This document shows positions 56,383 through 64,000 of a stretch of DNA of 64,000 nucleotides, one piece after another. Each line of letters opens with the position of its first letter. Position 1 is the first letter of the stretch. The position numbers were made by a program, and so were the translations under genes. The stretch comes from Phytoactinopolyspora halotolerans. GTDB lineage: Bacteria > Actinomycetota > Actinomycetes > Jiangellales > Jiangellaceae. The DNA lies in assembly GCF_010550675.1 (NCBI RefSeq), contig NZ_JAAGOA010000005.1:107514-171513 (forward strand). The letters are read 5' to 3'. The notes under the pieces were generated by a model, which saw only the letters and a program-made list of their open reading frames with translations, was not told where the DNA came from and did no database searches.

Positions 56383-57675
56383 TCATGCGGCCGGAGCCAA
56401 TCGGGTCATGGCGTTGATGACACGGTCGTATACATCCTGATCGCGATGGTCGGTGAGGTTGGCGAGCAGCTTCAAGGTGAACTTCATCAACCATGGCCGG
56501 GGCAGGCCGTGGTTGGTGGCGATCTTCATGATCCGCGGGTCTCCGATCAGCCGGAGGAAGATCCGGCCGAGTGTGAAGTATCCTCCGTGCTCTCGTTTCA
56601 GCGCCGCCGGGTACCCCTCCAGGACCCGCTCCCGGGCGGTATCGGCGTCCCGGGACAGCGCATCGGCGATCACCATCGCCGCCGTGCTGGCCGCCTCCAT
56701 CGCGTAGTCGATTCCTTCGCCGTTGAACGGGTTGACCATCCCGCCGGCGTCGCCCACCAGGAGCAGGCCACGGCTGTAGTGCGGCTGCCGGTTGAACCCC
56801 ATCGGCAGCGCGGCGCTGCGGATCTCACCGACCTGGTTCTCCTCGATGAAACCCCATTCGGCCGGCGTCTCGGCCACCCAGCGTCGGAGCAGGTCCTTGT
56901 AGTCGACCCGACCGAACGCCTTCGACGTGTTCGTGATGCCGAGCCCGACGTTGCTGGTGCCGTCGCCGGCGCCGAAGATCCAGCCGTACCCCGGCAGCAG
57001 ATCCCGGCCGCCACGGTCGTTGGTGGCCCACAGCTCGAGCCAGGACTCCATCCAGTCGTCGTCGTGGCGCGGACTCTTGAAGTACGTGCGCACCGCGACT
57101 CCCATCGGACGGTCGTCGCGCTTGTGGATGTCCAGCGCCGTGGCCATCCGCGACGACGTGCCGTCGGCCGCCACCACCAGCGGTGCCCGATAGGTCACCG
57201 CAGCGCCCGCCGACCGGCCGTTCTCGCCCAGCGGCGTCGCCCGGACGCCGACGACCCGGCCGGTGGCTTCGTCGACGACGGGGCCACTGACCTTCGTCCG
57301 CTGCATCAGCCTGGCCCCTGCGGCCGCTGCGTGCCGGGCGAGCAGGTGATCGAAGTCGAGGCGGGTGCGGACCAGCCCGTACCCGGGGTAGCTGACCAGA
57401 TCCGGCCACGGCAGATGCAGACGCATGCCGCCGCCGACGATCCGCAGCCCTTTGTTCCGGATCCAGCCAGGCCCGGAGGTGTCCACGCCCATCCGCACCA
57501 GCTGACGCACCGCGCGCGGGGTCAAGCCGTCGCCGCATACCTTGTCCCGGGGGAACGAGGCTTTCTCCAGGAGCAGCACGTCCAGCCCGGATCGGGCCAG
57601 GTAGTACGCCGTGGTGGAACCGGCGGGTCCGGCGCCGACGACAATGACGTCGGCGTCGCCGGCCTGCGCAGTCAT
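56383..57675 (-). CDS. menJ: Geranylgeranyl reductase family FAD protein, MenJ-like
   Basis: A 430-residue flavoprotein. The dinucleotide motif VIVVGAGPAGS is at about 10-20, FPRDKVCGDGLTPRAV near 50-65, and the second FAD motif GLLLVGDAGGMVNPFNGEGIDYA near 290-312. Position beside men and nuo genes suggests MenJ, which saturates one double bond in the menaquinone side chain; other family members reduce geranylgeranyl lipids, so the symbol is by context. The ATG (MTAQAGDADV) has GAGGA six bases upstream and overlaps the end of a 13-codon upstream frame. A 10-bp-arm operator-like palindrome lies 47 bases before it. Confidence 0.85.
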   Translation of the reverse strand: MTAQAGDADVIVVGAGPAGSTTAYYLARSGLDVLLLEKASFPRDKVCGDGLTPRAVRQLVRMGVDTSGPGWIRNKGLRIVGGGMRLHLPWPDLVSYPGYGLVRTRLDFDHLLARHAAAAGARLMQRTKVSGPVVDEATGRVVGVRATPLGENGRSAGAAVTYRAPLVVAADGTSSRMATALDIHKRDDRPMGVAVRTYFKSPRHDDDWMESWLELWATNDRGGRDLLPGYGWIFGAGDGTSNVGLGITNTSKAFGRVDYKDLLRRWVAETPAEWGFIEENQVGEIRSAALPMGFNRQPHYSRGLLLVGDAGGMVNPFNGEGIDYAMEAASTAAMVIADALSRDADTARERVLEGYPAALKREHGGYFTLGRIFLRLIGDPRIMKIATNHGLPRPWLMKFTLKLLANLTDHRDQDVYDRVINAMTRLAPAA

Positions 57676-57713
57676 CGGATCCTCAACACCTGTCGTACGT
57701 CTTCTTCGGTCAT
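57672..57713 (-). CDS. Possible 13-residue leader peptide before menJ
   Basis: A short frame, MTEEDVRQVLRIR, whose TGA overlaps the menJ ATG by four bases (ATGA). Its own ribosome binding site is weak. The perfect coupling geometry is the only support; it could also be chance or the remnant of a longer gene. Confidence 0.25.
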   Translation of the reverse strand: MTEEDVRQVLRIR

Positions 57714-57721
57714 GATCGATC

Positions 57722-57745
57722 ACTTAGTGAATGAATTCACTAAGT
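57722..57745 (-). promoter_or_regulatory. Operator-like palindrome upstream of menJ
   Basis: ACTTAGTGAA, four bases, TTCACTAAGT: perfect 10-bp arms in AT-rich sequence, strikingly different from the GC-rich surroundings. The size and symmetry match binding sites of TetR- or MarR-family repressors. No such regulator gene is adjacent. It would control menJ and perhaps nuoA-N. Confidence 0.6.
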
Positions 57746-57901
57746 ACCTTCCTGGCCAAGTTTAGGCCCTCCGGGCGGCGAGGTTCGAACGGGGCCACAG
57801 TTCTGACCAGCGCATTTACGCATCACTTATGTTGCGAAAATATGACCTGCCCCATGGTGAACGACGCGGAAGCGCACGTGACGGTTCGAGGCCGGCATCA
57901 A

Positions 57902-57999
57902 TGTCACCGCGCGTTCTGCGTGTCACCGTCCGTATCGCGTGATACCGGAATCCGGGTTCTATGCGTGACATACGGTGACACGCGGCACGCACCGTGACA
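57902..57999. repeat. Cluster of TGTCACCG / CGGTGACA motifs
   Basis: TGTCACCG occurs at 57902 and 57921; the inverse CGGTGACA is at 57973, with further GTGACA words at 57965 and 57994. The copies face each other across about 45 bases. It could be a regulator-binding cluster or a decayed repeat. Confidence 0.4.
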
Positions 58000-58059
58000 C
58001 ACCGCGAGCGGCGCCCCTCGGATATGTGAGGAACACCCCTTGGAGAAGCCGGCGCCCCA

Positions 58060-58923
58060 TCAATGGGTCGACAACACCGTGGACCCGGCGGCGTCCCATC
58101 GAACCGAGAAGGTGTTCCCACCGTCGTCGGCCACCACCTGAATCACGATCTGGCCGCGTTCCCAGCCGCGCCGCCCGACCGAGACATGCGCCACCTCCGC
58201 ATCGGGCCGCTCCAGCGCTCCCGGAGTGGCGTCGATCGCCGCGGCGACCGCCTGCGGCGACACATCGTTCCAGCCGAAGAAGCCCGCCTCGGTCTCCTCC
58301 GAATACGCGCGCTCCCATTCCCGCGGCGAGGCGAACCCACCCTGGTACCTGATCTCGTCCACGCCTGGTTCGTCGGTCTCCGCTCGCACCTCGATGTGCG
58401 CGTAGTCACCATAGATGCCGATCTTCGCGATATCGGCGACGTCGGCACCCGACATGGTGTCCCACATCTCGACCAGGCCCGCTTCGGTCAGCAGGTCGAG
58501 CTTCTCGGTCGCGACGTCCGGAACCTCGACCTCGGCCGGGTCCAGTCCCGGAACCAGCGGGGCCTCCTCGACCGACGTACTGGTTGAAATGTCCCGCTCC
58601 TCCGGCTGCGCGGCGGTGACCGCGATGAGTGCCGCGATACCGGCGGCAATCGCCACGCCGACGTAGATCATCCGGGCGTACGACGGTCGCTCGGCGACCG
58701 TCGGCGGAACCGGCGGCGGCTCCGACGGGACGTCCTCCACCAACGCTTCCAGGTCAGCGATCGTCCGTGCCTCGTACACCAGGGCCGTCCGGGACTGCAG
58801 GTCGTCGGCGGTGATCCGCCCGTCACTGAAGGCGGTGGAGATCGCCTCGAGGTACCGCTCCCGGTCCGCGTCCGACGGCCGCCACCGGCGATCCGGGCCA
58901 TGAGATCTCCCCGACGAGGCCAT
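58060..58923 (-). CDS. DUF1707 membrane protein A
   Basis: A 287-residue protein of unknown function. An N-terminal DUF1707-type segment, WRPSDADRERYLEAISTAFS followed by DGRITADDLQSRTALVYEAR (about 14-53), is followed by a Pro-rich linker, one membrane helix (about 85-105) and an extracellular domain of about 170 residues with no recognised fold. DUF1707 domains often occur in actinobacterial membrane proteins with signalling or cell-envelope contexts. The ATG has a GGGAGGTGAGC site. It starts 2 bases after the stop of DUF1707 protein B, so the two are co-transcribed and probably coupled. Confidence 0.82.
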   Translation of the reverse strand: MASSGRSHGPDRRWRPSDADRERYLEAISTAFSDGRITADDLQSRTALVYEARTIADLEALVEDVPSEPPPVPPTVAERPSYARMIYVGVAIAAGIAALIAVTAAQPEERDISTSTSVEEAPLVPGLDPAEVEVPDVATEKLDLLTEAGLVEMWDTMSGADVADIAKIGIYGDYAHIEVRAETDEPGVDEIRYQGGFASPREWERAYSEETEAGFFGWNDVSPQAVAAAIDATPGALERPDAEVAHVSVGRRGWERGQIVIQVVADDGGNTFSVRWDAAGSTVLSTH

Positions 58924-58925
58924 GC

Positions 58926-59756
58926 TCACCTCCCGTCCCGCAACAGATGCTGCCCCGTGCTGTCCCACTCCACGAAGGCGCCGTCCCCGTAGTCGTCGGG
59001 CTCCAGGTGGACCGATATCGTCACGATCGCACCGTAGGCGGAACTTCGGCCGACGGAGACGAGGCTCACCGGTCTCCCCTGCAGCCCTGCCACGTCCGCG
59101 GCTGCCGCAGCCGTCGCGGTGACCACCCCCTCAGTCAGGTCAGAGGCGCTGAAAACCGCGTCCTGTGGAGTGTCGGCCGAGGTGATCTCCCCGCCCGGTT
59201 CTCGCTCGGTGAAGCTACCGTCCCGAAATTCGATGACGTCATACTGCGCTGCCCCCGGTGCCGCCGGCACTTCGAAGCGTGCCCGATCGGGATAGAGGTC
59301 GACGCCGACGTATTCGTCGACGCCCTCGACCGCCAGCTCGCTGAACAGCGCCTCCAGCATGCCCGGTGAGTACATGCCGACGGCGCCGGCGGCCTGATCG
59401 GAATCGGCAGGCGCCGGCGCATCGTCCGCGGCCTCGGCCGGGCCGGCACGGACTGCGGAGTCGGGGCCGGAAGCGAGCGGGCTTGCCAGGACGCCACCTG
59501 CGGCCAAGCCGACCGCGACGGAAGCGGCCAGCGTGATCAGCCATCCCTTGACCGCCGCCGCACGCACGGACGGCGATCGGGGCAGGTCGGCGACGACACC
59601 AGAGAGCTCCGCCCGCGTCGTCGCACGCGTGATCCGTCTCCGCCGCCGTACCCATTCGTTGTCGTCCACGCCAGGCCGGCCGCGAGCTGCGTCCACGATC
59701 GCCAGGAACCGCGCACGTTCGGCGTCCGTCGGCCGATCGCCCCCTCGGCTCGTCAT
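58926..59756 (-). CDS. DUF1707-like membrane protein B
   Basis: A 276-residue paralogue of the neighbouring protein. The N-terminal segment (RPTDAERARFLAIVDAARGR) is a diverged DUF1707-like domain. A single membrane helix lies near 75-97 (WLITLAASVAVGLAAGG). An extracellular domain follows that shares its layout with protein A, including a closing strand pattern ending in WDSTGQHLL (A: WDAAGSTVL). Function unknown. The start is the ATG at MTSRGGDRPTDAE; the frame is open upstream through menG in another frame. It lies 53 bases after menG. Confidence 0.78.
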   Translation of the reverse strand: MTSRGGDRPTDAERARFLAIVDAARGRPGVDDNEWVRRRRRITRATTRAELSGVVADLPRSPSVRAAAVKGWLITLAASVAVGLAAGGVLASPLASGPDSAVRAGPAEAADDAPAPADSDQAAGAVGMYSPGMLEALFSELAVEGVDEYVGVDLYPDRARFEVPAAPGAAQYDVIEFRDGSFTEREPGGEITSADTPQDAVFSASDLTEGVVTATAAAAADVAGLQGRPVSLVSVGRSSAYGAIVTISVHLEPDDYGDGAFVEWDSTGQHLLRDGR

Positions 59757-59809
59757 ACCCGGAGCATAAGTTGTCCGCGCACCGCGCGATGCACCGCGCG
59801 GTGAACGTC

Positions 59810-60502
59810 TCAGAGACGCACCGCGTGATGGAGAGCGACGATGCCGCCCGACAAGTTCCGCCATCGCACGCTCGACCAGCCGGCGCGGCGCAGACGTTCG
59901 GCCATGCCGCGCTGATCCGGCCAGGCCGAGATCGATTCGGCCAGGTAGACATAGGCATCGGGGTTGCTCGCCACCCGCCGCGCGACCGCCGGCAGCGCCC
60001 GCATCAGGTACTCCAGGTAGACGGTGCGGAACGGACCCCACGTCGGGTGGCTGAATTCGCAGAGCACCAGCCGGCCACCGGGTTTGGTCACGCGGAGCAT
60101 CTCACGCAGCCCGGCGTCCGGATCGTGCACGTTGCGCAGGCCGAACGAGATCGTGACCGCGTCGAACGAGGCGTCGGCGAACGGCAGGCCGGTGGCGTCA
60201 CCGGCCACGAACGGCAGGTCGGCGCGGCGGCGTTTACCCGCCCGGAGCATGCCGAGTGAGAAATCGCACGGCACCACCGCGGCTCCGGCGGCTTGGAAAG
60301 GCTCACTGGAGGTGCCCGTACCGGCGGCCAGGTCGAGCACTCGCTCCCCCGGCTGCGCCGCGACCGCCCGCTCGACCGCCCGCCGCCAGATCCGGTCCTG
60401 ACCGAAGGAGAGGACATCGTTGGTCAGGTCGTATCGCTCGGCGACGTCGTCGAACATCGCCGCGACCTCGTGCGGCTGCTTGTCCAGAGAAGCTCTGATC
60501 AC
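59810..60502 (-). CDS. menG: Demethylmenaquinone methyltransferase MenG
   Basis: SAM-dependent methyltransferase for the last ring step of menaquinone synthesis (also called UbiE/MenH), 230 residues. [25 protein letters not shown] is the family N-terminus, SAM motif I is VLDLAAGTG (55-63), and [23 protein letters not shown] follows at about 121-143. GTG start. It is divergent from the isochorismate synthase gene with 157 bases between the starts, which must hold both promoters. Confidence 0.96.
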   Translation of the reverse strand: MIRASLDKQPHEVAAMFDDVAERYDLTNDVLSFGQDRIWRRAVERAVAAQPGERVLDLAAGTGTSSEPFQAAGAAVVPCDFSLGMLRAGKRRRADLPFVAGDATGLPFADASFDAVTISFGLRNVHDPDAGLREMLRVTKPGGRLVLCEFSHPTWGPFRTVYLEYLMRALPAVARRVASNPDAYVYLAESISAWPDQRGMAERLRRAGWSSVRWRNLSGGIVALHHAVRL

Positions 60503-60659
60503 CCGCTCAGCTTAGAACCCGGCGCACGCCGGTGATCTGCGGTCGCGTTCCGATACTGTGTGTCGTCCACGCACATGCAGGGTATGCAGCTGTGCTGTGA
60601 CCAAATCGTCAGCTCCCGGCTGCGGGCCGGAACATGATTCGGGCTTAGGCTTGTGCTCC

Positions 60660-61919
60660 GTGACGACCGTCCCCTCGATCGATCCCGTGCCAGAACTGGT
60701 CACCCGCACGGTCGAGATACCGGATCCTGGCGCGCTGCTCTCACTGCTTCCCGACGACGCACCGCTGGCCTGGGTACGCCGAGGTGAAGGACTGGTCGGG
60801 TGGGGCGAGGCAGCCAGGTTCTCCGCGACCGGTGCCGACCGCTTCTCGGCCGCCGAGCGTTGGTGGAACCGGCTGAGCAAGACCGCCGTCGTCCGCGACG
60901 AGGTGGATCTGCCCGGCACCGGCCCGGTCGCCTTCGGCTCCTTCACCTTCGACGACGCGGGCACCTCGACGCTGATCCTGCCGGAGACGGTGGTGGGCCA
61001 CCGGGACGGGCGCTGGTGGGTGACCACGGTCAGCGTGACCGGGAACCTGCCTCCCTGGCCGATGTTGCCCCGGGTATCGCCGCCGCGCCGGCCTGGCCTG
61101 GTGACGTTCGCCGACGGCGCCCTGAGCGGCCCGGAGTGGGAACTCGTCGTCGCGCAGGCGGTGGAACGGATCAACGCCGGCGAGCTGGAGAAAGTGGTGC
61201 TCGCGCGTGACCTGGTCGCTGAGAGCCCAGGCACCATCGACCCACGCTGGCCGTTGAATCGCTTGAGTGACCGCTACCAGCGATGCTGGACGTTCAGCGT
61301 GGACGGCATCCTGGGCGCGACCCCGGAGCTGCTGGTCCGCCGGGAGCGTGGACTGGTGACGTCGCGGGTGCTCGCCGGGACTATCCGCCGCACCCACGAC
61401 GACATCCACGACCTCGCGCTCGCCGCATCTCTGGCCAGATCCAGCAAGGATCTGGAGGAGCACGAGTTCGCGGTCCGGTCGGTAGCGGACGCGCTCGCCC
61501 CGTTCTGCTCCAGCATGAACGTGCCCGAGACGCCGTTCGTCCTGCACCTGTCCAACGTGATGCATCTCGCCACCGACCTCGCTGGGGTGGCGTCCGGCAA
61601 CGTCTCGTCGCTCACGCTCGCCGAGGCCCTGCATCCCTCGGCGGCCGTGGGCGGGACTCCGACCGACAAGGCGCGCGAGGTGATCCGGGAGATCGAGCCG
61701 CTGGACCGCGGCCGCTACGCCGCGCCCGTCGGCTGGATCGATGCCAACGGGGACGGTGAGTGGGGCATTGCGCTGCGCTGCGCCCAGAGCGACCCGGCGG
61801 GCGGCTCACGCATGCGGTTGTTCGCCGGGTGCGGCATCGTGGCGGGCTCCGACCCCGGCGCCGAGCTGGCCGAGAGCACGGCGAAGCTGGTGCCCATGCG
61901 GGACGCGCTGACCCGCTGA
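60660..61919 (+). CDS. menF: Isochorismate synthase (MenF type)
   Basis: Converts chorismate to isochorismate, the first step of menaquinone synthesis, 419 residues. The chorismate-binding domain fills the C-terminal 260 residues, with ELEKVVLARDLV near 180, LVTSRVLAGTIRRT, HEFAVRSVADAL, SNVMHLATDLAG, LHPSAAVGGTPTDKA near 330 and FAGCGIVAGSDP near 385. Siderophore-type isochorismate synthases look alike; proximity to menD and menG supports the menaquinone role. GTG start (VTTVPSIDPVPELV); the earlier frame is Cys-rich and unsupported. Convergent with menD. Confidence 0.93.
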   Translation: MTTVPSIDPVPELVTRTVEIPDPGALLSLLPDDAPLAWVRRGEGLVGWGEAARFSATGADRFSAAERWWNRLSKTAVVRDEVDLPGTGPVAFGSFTFDDAGTSTLILPETVVGHRDGRWWVTTVSVTGNLPPWPMLPRVSPPRRPGLVTFADGALSGPEWELVVAQAVERINAGELEKVVLARDLVAESPGTIDPRWPLNRLSDRYQRCWTFSVDGILGATPELLVRRERGLVTSRVLAGTIRRTHDDIHDLALAASLARSSKDLEEHEFAVRSVADALAPFCSSMNVPETPFVLHLSNVMHLATDLAGVASGNVSSLTLAEALHPSAAVGGTPTDKAREVIREIEPLDRGRYAAPVGWIDANGDGEWGIALRCAQSDPAGGSRMRLFAGCGIVAGSDPGAELAESTAKLVPMRDALTR

Positions 61920-62030
61920 CCACCGCAGACTCACCGCGGGCACACTGCTGACGGGACGCCGGCCGCGATCAGCACCGGGCGGGCGCGGGCATTCCCAGCC
62001 CTGGCACGGCTGCGGATGCGGCTGTTGACC

Positions 62031-63917
62031 CTATCCCAGTGCTTCGTCGGCGGCGGCGCGGATGCGTTCGTGCAGCTCGCGGTGGCCTGAACGGTCCAGG
62101 CCGACCTCGATCACCGAGCGCCCGCTGACCGGTGCGGACAGGGCGGCGCGCAGCCCATGGAGGTCGTCGACGCGTACGTGATCGACACCGTACCCCCGGC
62201 ACACAGCGCCGAGGTCGGCGCCGTGCGGGGTGCCGAAGATCCGCTCGAAGGCGTGTGCATACGCCGGAGCCCCCTGCTCCAGCAGCGTGAAGATCCCGCC
62301 GCCGTCGTCGTTGAGGACGATTACCTGCATCCGGGGTTCTTCCTCCAGCGGGCCGACCAGCAGTCCACCGACATCGTGCAGAAACGCCAGGTCCCCGAGG
62401 AAGACCCGGACGGACCGGCGCGACCCCAGCGCGATCCCGGCGGCGGTGGACAGCGTGCCGTCGATCCCGGCCAGTCCGCGGTTGCAGAACACCGCAGGTC
62501 CAGGAGCAGCACCTGTCCCTTCTGCCCATGCGGCCTCCGTCCCGCCTACTCCCGTGGCCTCCACCACGTCCGTCGTCAACCGGAAGGGTGCCGCGGTCAG
62601 GTCAAGATCGCGGACCGGGTTAGAAGAGCCGGCCACCAGCGCCTCGTCATCCCGCAGCGCCGCCCACACCTCGCGGGCCACCAGCGGCCCGGTCAGCGGC
62701 CCCGCCCCCAGCACACCATCGACCGCACGACAGACTGCACGGTCTGCTTCCTGCCACGACTTGAGCCAGCCGTCGCCACTGTCACCGTCGACGCCGCGGT
62801 CGGCCTGGTCCGCATCATCGGCCTGCGCCGCACCGTCGGTCTGCGCCGTGCCGTCGATCTGCTCCGCACCGACGATCTGCTCCGCACCGACGGTGACCGC
62901 GCCGACGACGTGTGCGGCATTCCGGCCAGGGTCCGGCCAGTCACCCCTGGGGGCCACCACGATCACCTCGACGTCGCGGCGCGCCAGTAGGGCATTGACC
63001 GGCCGGGACAGAGTGGGGTGCCCGAACACCACGACACGTTGCACGGCGTGGCCCAACTCCGGTCGCTGGAGCAGCAGCCGGTAGGTGACAAGCGCGTTCG
63101 GCCCGCGCCGGGCGCCCGACGACGGCTCGGCCAGCAACGGCCATCCGCCCGCCTCCGCACACCGCTGAGCTGCCGCCCCGGCCCCGTCCCCGGCGACGAC
63201 GACCGTCGCCGGTCCAGGGATGAGCGTCATGGCCGTCGAGCGGGGATCCGACGGCTCGGCCCATCCCGGCGTGCCGGCCGCGCGGACGGGCCTGACGTGG
63301 GAGGCGCCGGCTGGGCGGCCGCCGGTTTCGGCACCGTGCGGAGACGCAGCCGCGTCCAGTTCCGGGACCAGCGGTTCCCGGAAGGAGACGTTCAGATGCA
63401 CGGGTCCTGGATGGGCCGTACGTGCTCCGGTGGCCGTAGCCAGCGCACGGGCGACACGGTTGCGGACGTCGGCGGCCTCGTCAGCCCGGCCGTGCGGCGC
63501 CGGCATGTCGGTGAAGTCGCGGACCGTGTGGCCGAAGATCCGGACCTGGTCCGTGGTCTGGTTCGCGCCGGTGCCACGCATCTCGTGCGGCCGGTCCGCG
63601 GTGAGCAGCAGCAACGGGACACCGGAATGCGCCGCCTCGAGGACGGCTGGATGGAGGTTCGCGACGGCCGTACCGGAGGTGGTGACCACCGCCGTGGGTC
63701 CGGCGGTGCGCGCCAGACCGACGGCGGTGAACCCGGCGACTCGCTCGTCGATCCGGACGTGTAGCCGGATCTCATCCCGTTCTGCCGCTGCTGCCAGCGC
63801 GAATGCCAGCGGCGCACTGCGCGAGCCGGGCGCGAGCACGGCGTGCCGCACCCCTTGCCGCACCAACTCGTCGACCAAAGCCACGGCGACCGCATGAGAA
63901 GGATTCACGCCGTCCAT
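62031..63917 (-). CDS. menD: SEPHCHC synthase MenD
   Basis: ThDP-dependent 2-succinyl-5-enolpyruvyl-6-hydroxy-3-cyclohexene-1-carboxylate synthase, which adds succinic semialdehyde to isochorismate. It has 628 residues. N-terminal PYR domain: RHAVLAPGSRSAPLAFALAA and the Glu in IDERVAGFTAVG. C-terminal PP domain: GDLAFLHDVGG then NDDGGGIFTLLEQ. Longer than typical (~550) partly because of a repetitive Gly/Ala/Gln/Asp linker near residues 342-372 encoded by an 18-bp minisatellite. The ATG (MDGVNPSHAVAVAL) has GGGGAC upstream; the frame is open 16 codons earlier across a G9 tract. Confidence 0.96.
   Translation of the reverse strand: MDGVNPSHAVAVALVDELVRQGVRHAVLAPGSRSAPLAFALAAAAERDEIRLHVRIDERVAGFTAVGLARTAGPTAVVTTSGTAVANLHPAVLEAAHSGVPLLLLTADRPHEMRGTGANQTTDQVRIFGHTVRDFTDMPAPHGRADEAADVRNRVARALATATGARTAHPGPVHLNVSFREPLVPELDAAASPHGAETGGRPAGASHVRPVRAAGTPGWAEPSDPRSTAMTLIPGPATVVVAGDGAGAAAQRCAEAGGWPLLAEPSSGARRGPNALVTYRLLLQRPELGHAVQRVVVFGHPTLSRPVNALLARRDVEVIVVAPRGDWPDPGRNAAHVVGAVTVGAEQIVGAEQIDGTAQTDGAAQADDADQADRGVDGDSGDGWLKSWQEADRAVCRAVDGVLGAGPLTGPLVAREVWAALRDDEALVAGSSNPVRDLDLTAAPFRLTTDVVEATGVGGTEAAWAEGTGAAPGPAVFCNRGLAGIDGTLSTAAGIALGSRRSVRVFLGDLAFLHDVGGLLVGPLEEEPRMQVIVLNDDGGGIFTLLEQGAPAYAHAFERIFGTPHGADLGAVCRGYGVDHVRVDDLHGLRAALSAPVSGRSVIEVGLDRSGHRELHERIRAAADEALG
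62802..62891. repeat. 18-bp minisatellite within menD
   Basis: Five tandem 18-bp units. The two at 62856-62873 and 62874-62891 are identical (GATCTGCTCCGCACCGAC on the plus strand); the three at 62802-62855 are diverged. They encode the six-residue unit VGAEQI/DGTAQT/DGAAQA/DDADQA in the linker between MenD domains. Confidence 0.9.
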
Positions 63918-64000
63918 TGTCCCCGTCGGCCGGCCAACATTGCCGTGGATCGCTGTGGTGTCCACCCCCCCCCAACACGGCGGGGTACCGTGATGTTAAA

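Larger units (their letters stand above)
57676..58059. other. Intergenic region upstream of menJ
   Basis: 384 bases between the menJ start and the end of a DUF1707 gene. Apart from the leader frame, palindrome and TGTCACCG cluster listed separately, it has an unusually AT-rich stretch (about 57810-57848). Open frames crossing it on both strands lack domains and ribosome binding sites. Confidence 0.55.

Noticed and set aside
57731..57997. Possible small Cys-containing protein upstream of menJ
   Set aside because: The 88-residue frame starts inside the operator-like palindrome, has no ribosome binding site and covers the TGTCACCG cluster; more likely noncoding.

Overview
The window is high-GC chromosomal DNA from a Gram-positive actinobacterium (Actinomycetota). 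Evidence: very GC-rich third codon positions; GTG and TTG starts with purine-rich ribosome binding sites; menaquinone rather than ubiquinone genes; the tRNA-Thr/tRNA-Met/rpmG/hadA/hadB and tRNA-Trp/secE/nusG/rplK/rplA synteny known from mycobacteria and relatives; DUF1707 proteins; and a KorAB 2-oxoacid:ferredoxin oxidoreductase. Nothing seen points to mycolic acid synthesis as such. The genus cannot be fixed from sequence alone; Jiangellaceae or a nearby non-mycolate family would fit.

Region 1 (1-17949, almost all minus strand) is the transcription/translation core. In transcription order it reads tRNA-Trp, secE, nusG, rplK, rplA, a membrane alpha/beta hydrolase, rplJ, rplL, rpoB, rpoC, rpsL, rpsG, fusA and tuf (tuf is cut by the window edge). 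Structured leaders lie before rplJ (L10-type attenuator), between rplL and rpoB, and before rpsL. S12 carries Arg at position 88, where Lys is usual and where K88R is a classical streptomycin-resistance change.

Region 2 (18240-31314) holds housekeeping genes on both strands: a small membrane protein, an aspartate-type aminotransferase, an adenosine-deaminase-family enzyme, a PIG-L deacetylase, murB, the hadB/hadA dehydratase pair, rpmG, three tRNAs (Met, Thr, Tyr), a lipoprotein, yajQ, an HtpX-like protease, and korA-korB.

Region 3 (31427-38460) is a more variable block: a three-gene set of small or membrane proteins ending in a YdjM-like hydrolase, an endonuclease/exonuclease/phosphatase-fold protein, a fused hydantoinase/5-oxoprolinase and a RarD-type transporter.

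Region 4 (38921-63917) is a respiratory supercluster: a long-chain polyprenyl diphosphate synthase, all fourteen subunits nuoA-N of complex I, a MenJ-like reductase, two DUF1707 proteins, menG, an isochorismate synthase (menF) and menD. Menaquinone ring synthesis, side-chain synthesis, tail reduction and the complex that reduces menaquinone are therefore encoded side by side.

The most unusual material is repetitive DNA. A 23-bp-arm palindrome has a decayed sister copy about 23 kb away, with a compensatory stem change. A palindromic 99-bp element sits in frame inside the oxoprolinase gene. Its core resembles a repeat found just upstream of the start codons of nuoB, nuoD and nuoE. A 41-bp tandem array between rarD and the prenyl synthase shares a core with a diverged 40-bp repeat near tRNA-Tyr. 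An 18-bp minisatellite lies inside menD. No CRISPR array, prophage, IS transposase or secondary-metabolite cluster was seen.
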